DNA of 22,166 nucleotides, from IMG/VR virus record IMGVR_UViG_3300042296_000918, positions 1 through 22,166 of that record; one strand, written 5' to 3'. A model generated the notes under the pieces. That model saw only the letters and a list, made by a program, of their open reading frames with translations. It did no database searches and was not told where the DNA came from. Below, piece by piece: positions 6,140 through 15,800 of this stretch. Source of the DNA: a virus. The stretch's first letter is position 1. Each line of letters starts with the position of its first letter. The position numbers were made by a program, and so were the translations under genes.

Positions 6140-6598
6140 ATGAAACAAAAATTGAGAAACAAAATACTAACTGCATACCACACAACTCCATACATTACAC
6201 ATATGATCGCACAAAAATTAAAACTGAACTTCAATAGCTGCAAGAACCAGAACGCTATCCAGACGCTTATGCCCTATGCCTTTGCTGGTGGGTGGGTGTT
6301 CGATGACGAAGCGACTGGACTTGTCCGTGAAGCCTTCGTCTGTGGCATGGATGACATAATCACAGAGATGGTTGAGCGAGCTGGAATCGAGGACGCCGCT
6401 AACGGATTCCGCCTTACCTTCTCTGCCACTCCGTTCCCGAACTATACCCACTCGTTTGAGTGGCTCCGTCCAGAGATGGGCGGCAACATGTACCATTGTC
6501 CAGAGAATAGCATCACTGGTTGGCTGTGCCCTGCACTCTTCAAGTACTTCAAGAAGGCTCCGAAGATGTTGTATGCCAGAGCTGACGCCGCAAACTAA
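6140..6598 (+). CDS. DUF6717-like protein
   Basis: A 152-aa protein. Residues from about 42 to the end have the conserved look of DUF6717. The landmarks are GGWVFDDEATGLVREAFVCG, then GFRLTFSATPFPNY, an EW pair, GGNMYHCPE and GWLCPALFKYFKKAPKMLYAR. Function of the family is unknown to me. It occurs as a stand-alone small protein in phages and bacteria. The start at 6140 follows ccaaaccaaacaaacaa. A second in-frame ATG at 6203 follows attacacat, which closely matches the leader before the 198 and 18221 genes. A 131-aa product starting there is therefore possible, and would still contain the whole conserved domain. Confidence 0.75.
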   Translation: MKQKLRNKILTAYHTTPYITHMIAQKLKLNFNSCKNQNAIQTLMPYAFAGGWVFDDEATGLVREAFVCGMDDIITEMVERAGIEDAANGFRLTFSATPFPNYTHSFEWLRPEMGGNMYHCPENSITGWLCPALFKYFKKAPKMLYARADAAN

Positions 6599-6609
6599 TT
6601 GAACGATAA

Positions 6610-6789
6610 ATGAAATTCGACACACTACGACAAGTTGTTGTACTCAAGTGGTCAGACGGATCGAGGAACCTGTTCCTTACAGGAGACTTCGAGATGGAAG
6701 ACTTCATCTTGTGGAAGCAGAGTAAGAATCCAGACCTTACTTTTCAAACAGAAGTAATGTCCATCGATGATTACAAACTCAAGTTCTGA
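6610..6789 (+). CDS. 59-aa hypothetical protein
   Basis: This frame begins 11 nt after the DUF6717-like gene and ends 12 nt before the terminator. The sequence MKFDTLRQVVVLKWSDGSRNLFLTG suggests a short beta-hairpin start. A helix with EMEDFILWKQ follows, and the C-terminus is SIDDYKLKF. It is compact and balanced in charge, with no low complexity. No family recognised. It is the last gene of the + strand arm. Confidence 0.6.
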   Translation: MKFDTLRQVVVLKWSDGSRNLFLTGDFEMEDFILWKQSKNPDLTFQTEVMSIDDYKLKF

Positions 6790-6801
6790 TTAACAAATTA
6801 G

Positions 6802-6840
6802 CCCCCTGTACTATGATAGTCCATAGTACGGGGGGTTTTT
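6802..6840. terminator. Strong intrinsic terminator between convergent arms
   Basis: CCCCCTGTACTATG (6802-6815) pairs with CATAGTACGGGGGG (6822-6835), 14 pairs with one T-G pair and a 6-nt loop. TTTTT follows on the + strand. The giant gene's stop codon on the other strand is at 6843-6845, so the same stem can also stop leftward transcription, although the tail on that side is less T-rich. The stem contains GTACTATGATAG, a variant of the intercistronic motif seen at 1115, 2133 and 3331. Confidence 0.9.
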
Positions 6841-6842
6841 AT

Positions 6843-9800
6843 TTACTCCTCTACGAACATGTAGCGTGGATAGTTATCCAGTTGATCGAGCAGGACTTGT
6901 GCTCTCTCTAATCCGTACTCTTTCTGGACTAGACCTTGAAGGAATGCCTTGTTGATATCTGGACGATCCATGATGTTGCTGAACAAGAGAGCGGCACGAC
7001 GCTTGCTGATACCACCACGCTCAACCATGTTGGTGAAGATCTGCTCCTTCGACATTCCCAGACCCTCGAAGCCTCGCGAGATCTGGATTAGATCTTGATT
7101 GAGCAACTTGCGGTTCTTGACTTCGTCGTCATACAGCTCGCGGATCGTATCCTCATTGACGGGACGCTCTCCATATAGGGCGTACTTCTCTTTAATAACC
7201 CGATCAAATTGTTCCTTCTTCTCTTTGAGATAGCGGCTATATTGTTTGTTCAGATCTATCTCATGGATACGAGCAGGATATACGCCACTCAACATTACTC
7301 CCAATGGACTATCGTCGAACTCTTTGTAGTCCCCACCTGTAGCCTCATAGGCTTTAATAGCGTCAGATAGAATCCGTGGGGAGTAGGCTTTGTTCATCAG
7401 ATAGCCTGTTGCTTTTGTCAGTACTCCACCAACCCCATCGATATCCTTCTCCCAAATAGGTTCTCCAGTCGTGGAGTTCTTGTTGTTTTTGAGATCGGAA
7501 TACGCCCCCGCGAAGATCTGATCTTCGAGATACTGGTTGAAGATCATTCCTTGAACGAACTGCGAAGCGGATTCTGCAAAGTTACCTCTGGAGATTTGCT
7601 CGAACGCTCGCATAGTTGGGTCTGCCAACATGCTGAATGGGTTGATGAAGGTAAGGTTCATCGACTTGAGGTTATCTCCCTTGCCGAAGTAATAGAAGGT
7701 GTTGCCCCTCAAGTACTCTGGAATCGAGTTCCTCAAAGCTTCGTCCTCATCGTCGCCAATGCCGGATACCAGAACCCGAAGTGCTGTTGGAAGAACACTA
7801 CTGAACACTCCCAACATCGTAGTCATAGACGCAAAGCGCATCTGTCCGCGACGTTTAATGTTCGGATTGGCATCCTTCATTTCCTTTCTAGCCAACTTAT
7901 AAGTATTGATTACGATCCGTGGGACTTCCGCTTTGAAGCGGAGGAACGGAGCAAACATCAATCCTAATCCAGACTTTGTAATTTCAGATACAACTGGTGG
8001 AGCCTGACTTGCGGATTGGGCAGTCATCAGAATCTTTTGCGCCGCCATCCGTTTAAGCTGGTACTCACTCATATTGGCAACGCTCCCTGTATTGGAAGAC
8101 TTCTGCGCTTCTTTCAAGTTGTTCAACTCATACTCGAAGTAGGCAATCTTGTAGATCGCGTCAGCGTGGGCGGCTAGACGGCTGGCTTTATCGACGACCA
8201 GTTCCAGAGCAGCCTTGCCTTTAGAGAGTTTTGATTTCTCCATCAAGTCATCAAGCTGTTTCATGATGCCAGTAGCTTCGACTTTTCCATTGAGCAGATC
8301 TCGAATAACATTCGATTGGATCTCATTTCCAATGACGTCCAAAGCGGTAAGCTCTGCGATGTAGCTGTCGATTCTATTCTGGTCTTTAAGCCCCTTCCAC
8401 GATTGCTCTGCCGCTACTTTGAGCATCTTATCTACGCGCATGAATCCTTGTGATGGGCCAAAGAACAGCATGTTCGATACGACGTTACGGAAGTAGAAGC
8501 CAACCGAACCCAATGTCTTTGCCGCCATCGCGTAGCCCGATGCCTTGTTCAGAACCTTCATAGTGTTGTCCACGACTCCGATTGCGCTATTCGTATTGCG
8601 GCGAATAGTGTTGGCATCGAATGACTTCTGGAATCCTTCGACCATTTCTTTAGGCCCGAACATTCCCAACAACGGATCGTGCTTCGATGTTGTTGAGGAA
8701 CGGAATGGAACGAACCCTTCGTATTTGGCAGGATCTTTGTAGTACTCTTCTGAAGTTACTAGAAATCCATTACGCTCTCCCAATGTGCGGACATTGTTGA
8801 GGAACGATTGGTTCGACGCCATCGTAGCTACTGTGACAAAAGTGCGGAGCAGGTTATTAGTACCCTCTTCAGAGTTCTTGTACTCGCCCAATATGTCACG
8901 TAGTTCTGACGGGATATCCTTCTTCTGCTTCAAGTTATCGAGCATAACCCGATAGCCTTCGCCTAATTTAGATCCACCGAATCCAGCATCGTTCTTCGTA
9001 GCGTAGCTTTCGATAAAGGCGGCGAGTGCTTGTTGTCCGTAAGACTCTCCATTGCTGGAGCGTTTGTTGATAAGCTCGTCTTCAGCCTGTTTTTTAGCCT
9101 GTGCTGGAAGCATTCCATCGAGTCGAAGGCGACGGGTCTCCTGTTTGACAAACTCTTTATCGAAGAACTCTATCGCTTTTTCGCGAGCTTTAGCATACAG
9201 CGGATCTTGTTTAACCCGTTCGGCGAACCCAACTTCGTTGAACATGCGGTATGCGCGGGTCATGTAGATTCCCAATTGGCTATCGATGTAGACTCCGAAC
9301 TCTTCTGTGAGTCCGTAATCCTTTTTGAGTCTCTTCGAGAGTGGGTCGATGAGCTTCTCACGGAGATCAACAATGTGCTTCGCAATCTCTGGAGCTTTAG
9401 AAGTAAGCTCCGTAAGTGCTGCATCTTTGCGCTTAACGATTAGATCACGCGCAGTAGTTCTAGCGGAAGCGAGTGCCTCATCACGGAGTCTGGCAGAATC
9501 GTAGATCGCCGCCGACCTCTGGTCATCTGTGAGTGATGCGTTACTCCTGATGTTGATCAACCGTTCTGTGTGGTCGTCTTCGATTCTGTCATAGACAGAT
9601 TCGTCAAGCTCGACGCCTGTGCTACCCATCGCTTCAGCGATAAGCTCGTTAGGGGCATTGGCGATTGAGCCATATCGTTTCTCGACGAGCTTATCCAGAG
9701 TGCCTTTGTATCTTTCAACGAGGAGGGCAGCGGCTCGCGCAAAGGCATTTCTATTGTCGTCAAGTCTCTGGAAACGTGGATCGAGTTCGCCCATGAAGGC

Positions 9801-12800
9801 TCGCATGAATCCGCTTGCCGGAGCTTTGTAAGTGCCAGCTTCAAATAGCGGCATCTCCAGCATTTCAAGTAGCCCATCGAACTTGATCGACGAACCGCTG
9901 AACGCAGTGCCACTACCCAAACTGGTGAGCAAACGATCTGGATTGACCCCTAACTTGTTGAGTTGTTGAACATAATTATCTCTGATCTGTTTTTCTCTAG
10001 TTTCTTTTTCGGCATCAGAGAGTTCGAGTTTTGGTAGGCTTTTTAGCTTGCGTGAATACTCTTTGCGGAGAGGTTTGATTTCTTCGACAAGTCCTTTAAT
10101 TTTAACATGCTGCTCAATCATTTCGCCGAAAGCCCGAAGGCTTCTGCTGCCAGCAGTGAGATCAAATTTCATGTGCTTGCCCCTGCCACCATTCGACCAG
10201 AGTTTTTCGCCATATGACGGGTTATCACTCAAGTGGACAAGTTGCGTTACGGTGTGTATACCATATTCGTCTTGTGCCAGACGATCAATATCGGACGCAA
10301 GTTCCCCCTTATCCGTCCCATATTTTGCATGCAATTCGTCTACCATACTCGATATATCGTAGCTGGATAGCATCGCATCAAAACCTAATTTTGCCCACGC
10401 TTTGAAACCTTTATAAACCATGCCTGATTTTTTCTCATATTTCTCACCACGGGCAGCTGCTAGTGCTTTCGCTCTAGCGACTCTCTCAGTTTCCTCTCTA
10501 ATTTCAGTCGAAGATCCAGCCGCATAAGTAGAAACTTCTTTCGCGCCAATTAAATGGTTATTTGAAGTCAGTAGCAGCATTAACTCTATGCCGAAAGAAT
10601 CATTGGAAAATGTTTCACCAGAATTTTCTTCAGTTTCTATAGGTACTAAATCACCCACAGAAATATTTCCGTCGCTATAGGCTCCAAAAGATAAGGTATA
10701 GTTTTTACCACCTCTAGAAATTTTAGCGGATATTGAATCTGGACTGGAGGAAATAATAGTCAACCCATCTATCTGAGGGAGAACTTCTATGAGCTTGCCT
10801 ATGTTAAATTTTGGAGAAGATATATCGCCACTTTTAAGTACTGTTAGTGCATCTTCGTAGTCAGACATATCTGAAGATAGTATCACTTGTGGTCCACCAC
10901 CATAATCTGCCGCATCTACAATAACGGCTTTAGTAAACTCATCGACAATAAAATCAATAGAATCGACGTCAATATTATTAGCCGTAACATAAACTGAAAT
11001 ATAGGGGCGTAGACTTCTCCTGACAAATTCTTTAGCTGCTCTATAAATAACTTCATCTGGATCATCTGCTGGTCCAGTGAGGCTACCATAATCTTCAAAT
11101 TGAGCCTCACTAGTAGGGATTGCATAAAATTCTGGTGCTGCAAATTCGTCTAAGTCATATGTGCCAAACTCAAACTCATCATCAAATTCTGATTCAATAG
11201 ATTTTAAATAAGCACTAATATTTTTTCTAGATAATCTTTCTATTGTGTCGATTATATCACCAACTTGTACCTCGAATTTTTCTTGTTGGATTTCGGGTTC
11301 TTCTGTTTCCTCCGCTGTTTTTGGTCTACTTAATTTTTGAATCCTCTTGAAGTCTTCAAGATTGATCTGCGTGTACATCGCTTCAGCGAGATCTTCTCCA
11401 AACCCGTCCATTTCAATTTGATCCAGATTATCGAGTCCTGTCAGCACACGGAAGACTTCTGTAGAAGCTGTCGGGTTATTCGGATCGAACTTCAATACGG
11501 ACGGGCCCATGCGGTAGCCCATCTTGAGTGCCCGCATTTCTGTAAGCATACGAGTGAGGGCGTTATCAATCATTGGATTTCCTGTTCTCGTTGAAGTCAT
11601 TCGGCGGAAGACCCCACCGATATAGCGGAGCATGATCTTGAACAAAGACGGGTTCGTCCTTAAAAACGCTGCGTTCTCTTCAGTAGTATGACCAGTTGTT
11701 ACCCGTTGCAGGTGTGCGCGGAGATGCTCCTCGACCAGTCTGCGTTTTTCCTTCAGCGCATCCTGTTCGTTTTCGGAACGAACCAAAGCTTTGGAAACTT
11801 TGCGGTCTTCTTCATTCTGGTAATAGCTGTCAGCAACTGCATCGAATTCAGACTGATTAAACGAATTAACGATTTCGTCGATAGCAGATTGTGGGAGCGA
11901 GTTGTAAGAGGCTACGTGTCCCAACTCTTCGATCATTACACTTTCCACCAGCATGTTAGTGGTGAGATCATCCATACCATCGACAAAAGCCATAAGGCGT
12001 CCCATATCGATCTCGATTAGATCACCAGTAGCAGACGCTATGAAACGTCGTCCTTCCCCGATTGCTGCAATCTCTTTAGGAGTGAGATATTTAATACGAA
12101 CTTCAAACGGAACGATAGACCTGATCAATGCCTGAAGATTGCGAGCCCTTTTAAGTTGGTCAGCATTAGTTTCAGTATCTGATTTCGGAACGTTCTCTTC
12201 CGTAATCTTCTGCTGTTGCTGGACTAGCTCGTTGTTAGCAGCATCGATTGCTTCCTGTCTCGCAGCAGTCACAGCTTGTTCTGCTGTTTCTGGAGTTGCA
12301 ACTTGTGTGACCCTACTCTTAACCGATTCAGGGAGAGCGTCGCGCACATCCGCAGCTCTGTTCAGGATATCGGAAGCGTCTTCCGAAACTGAAGACAACA
12401 GGCTGGCAGAAGTATTACGTTCAGAACCCATCGCTGATCGGCTGAGTTCAATGATGTCCTTGAGGGCTTCTGTGTAAGCGTCCTTTTCTTTAGCAGTTAC
12501 TCTGCGGAACATGCTAACGAGTGCGTCAACGATCCGTCCGAAGAATCCACGCTGACCCTTTTGGGGCTCAACAGATTTTACGAGCGACTGGAACTTCTTC
12601 GAGAGGAGGAAGCTCGCTACAAACTCATCGATGTTGGCGAGACCATCCATGAGGGATGGATCAGTAATGCCATTCAGATCCGCTTGTTTGCGGACGAGTT
12701 CCATCAGTCCGTTCAAACGAGTTACTGCTGTTCTCTGTGCTTCGTTAAGCAGTTCTTTTGGCTTGTTAAGCGTGTCAGAAACAAACGCGTGGACATATTC

Positions 12801-15800
12801 TTCGAGCATCACGTTCGCAAGACCCCGTCCGTTGTGGCCATTAAGATTGAGGAACACGCTATGTGATCCGTCAGTAAGGCGATTGTACTCACCAGCAATG
12901 GATAGATCTGCTTCGCCTATTTCAAATCTAATTGTCTTGATAAAGGCTTCGTCTTCCAGAAGTAGTTCTGCCGCAAGTTTGTGCGACTTGTTTTTGGAAC
13001 TCTTCGCAATGTTCTTGAGGGCAGTGATTACAGATTCGGGATCGCCAGATACAAGACCCATCGTTTCAACATCAGCTGTGTTAACTTGTTTAGCGACGGT
13101 TGATTGCGCCTGAGTAATGTGCGAACGAGACATCCGTTTGCGGATGGACTTATCAATGGCTTTGATAAAATCCTTTGCGTGTCCTACAGGAACATCACGA
13201 CCCAATGAGCGACTAATTTCTGATTGGACAGCAGAAACAAATTCTGCGTCTTCAGTTGGGTTTTCGGTCGCGTTAGCTCGCGACGAAAGACGCATGAGCG
13301 TAAGTGCTGACCTCAACTCATATCCAGAAGCGAACTCACCGTCACGAAGACTCCGTTCAAAAGAAAGAATTCCGTCGTTATTGTAATTTCCTTTAGCAAT
13401 CCAGTTTGCCAGTGTGCCGAAGGCATCCGCTGTCGTCATGCTAGTGACGCGAGTAACTTGTGTCGTAGATGGGTTCTTATAAACCGACTGGAACAACAAG
13501 TCATTGAGGGCGTCCCGCAAATCTGGATTCTCATCGATTGCGTTAAGGGCATTAAACTCTGCCCCCTTCAAGATCCGCGAGACCTCAGAGGCAGACATTC
13601 TATCCGAACCAGAAATCGAAGGTTCGCCGATGTAATTAGCATCTTTCGAGATGTCATCAAAAGCAACTTGATCCATGATAGTCGGGTCCATCGAAGTAGT
13701 CGCCTTGACCTTCTCTTCAATTTCTCGCGTCTTCTGTTGGTCGGCGTAGCGTCCTTTGATTGTGTCTGCCAACTGATCAAGCGTAGGCATCGTGTTTCCC
13801 TCGAAACGTCCATTGTTTAGAACTTCCGAATCGAGGAATTTGAGCATGACTTTATCAGGACTTTTCCTGATCTCTTGTGCACTCGTATCAATGAATGGTG
13901 CGAGCCGTTCTGCGATTGTCGTCTTTTGTTCTGGACGAAGACGATTCATGAATAGCTTCACAGCTCCCTTTTGTTTAGCTGGATTGATCTTGTATCCAGT
14001 AGGAGTTTCAACAGCAATCTTAGAAGAGATCAAGGATGACCTAATCTCAAACAGGTTGGCAAAATTAATGTACTCCGTATGCAAAGCCTGAAGCGCAGTA
14101 TCAAAGAATCCCGATTCGAGATCCGTTCCGTTCCTCAGCTTGAGCGTCTTTTTAATCTTGCTCGCTGCTGCAATACGCATACCGTTAATAACGCCTGATA
14201 CACGTGCGCCTTCCTGAACTTCAGGCATTGTTGCGTTTAAGATAAACTGATTGAAGTTACTCAGCATTTCTCCAACACTTGTAGCCATCGATCCGATATT
14301 GGTAATCTTACCAGTTTGATCAATCACAGGGGCTCCAGAAGGAATGACTCGTTCTGCGTTTACGTCGTCTAAGAATAGGGTAGCGAGATTGCCCGCCTCA
14401 AACAAAGATGTGTAATCAGGTTCACTGGTTGTCGAACGCTCAATAGGAGCGGTCATTGAAACAAGACCAGCTTTGCCATCAGGGCGTGGGCCCAATACAT
14501 CAACGACGCGCCTGTTGCGGATAACGAAAGACGGGTTAATATTCTCAGCAAAGCCGCGAGGAACTTTGACTGGAACGCCGTCACGGATCATTTCCGAAAT
14601 AAGAACTGGATCATTGTTAAATACTCCGTTTCCATCAGCGTCGAGTGCTCCCTTAATTGGTTTTGATTCTACTCTAGTACCAGATATGGGATCAAAATAA
14701 GTTATCTTACGCCCACTAGAATATTCGCTGCCATTTGCAGGAACAGTTGGTTTAGTAACGGGGAAGTTCTTGTAAACAAGATTGGCGAGATCATTAGACC
14801 TATTGATGTAATAAGACTCCTGACCAGTGGCTTTCTTTGAAATGTTTCTGGCGGGCATTCCAAATCGAGCCTTCGACTGGAACGAGATCGGGAATCCAAC
14901 TCTGAGTACGCGATTAAAGGCAGAAAGTTCTGCTTCTTTAATTGGTTCTTCTCCTGCGAATTGGGCTATAGAACCCTCGACCATGACATTATTGTCAGGT
15001 GCAGATGGTAGTATGGCTTTAGGGGTGCGAGTCGGACTTGCAGCATGTTCACTAATTTCGGATTGGACAACGTCTGTGAAATCAAGTTCCAGTTGTTCCA
15101 TTATTTGTTTTGATCTACCGAAATCAAGAGCACTGAACGGAACCATAAGAGGCTCTTTAGCCGCATCACTACTCCTGATGTACATTCCAAAATCCATTTG
15201 GCCCGTCTCATCAACTTCCTCAGGGCGAATGACAGAGATCAATTCCTCAACAGCTTCTGGTGTTACGCCAGAAAGACCTTCGACAATAGACTCTGGAGTT
15301 GGTTCTTTTGGTCTAATCGCATATGTGACTGGTGCTCCAGTCAACGGGAACGGAAGTTCAAGTTGTCCAGTAGGTGTTTTTTCAGCAGGTGCGCCTTCAG
15401 TCAAAGACAACTCAAGTTGTTCAGCAGTTGGTGCTCCTTCAGCGGGTGCTTCTCCAGTAAACGGAAGTTCAAGTTGTTGAACTGCTTGTCCTCCAGTCAA
15501 CGGAAGTTCGAGCTGTTCTGGTGCTTGTGCCCCTTCTATAACAGCAGGTTCAGCAGGAGCCGCTTCTGCTGGAAGGTTGAGCATCTGGCGTTTGCGTAGA
15601 GCCTCTGCCATTGCTTGCTGGCGGCGGACAGGACCAGTAAGTAGTGTGCCAACGATCTCAGCTGTGAGGGGACTACCCGATTCATTGAGTTTGCTCGTCA
15701 CATTTTTGATCGCCTCAAACTCCAGATTGCGGGCAGCTGTATTACGGACATCACGATTCACGGATCCGGTTACAGATTGAATCGCAGGAACTCCCGCGCC

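Noticed and set aside
14827-15480. 217-codon + strand frame opposite the giant gene
   Set aside because: Ser-rich translation from the antisense of the QLEL repeat region. It arises from the composition of the repeats.
15341-15520. LPLTG and LPFTG strings in the giant protein, resembling sortase signals
   Set aside because: They lie in the middle of a 3792-aa protein with no following membrane helix and basic tail, so they cannot be cell-wall sorting signals. They come from the QLELP-TG repeat.
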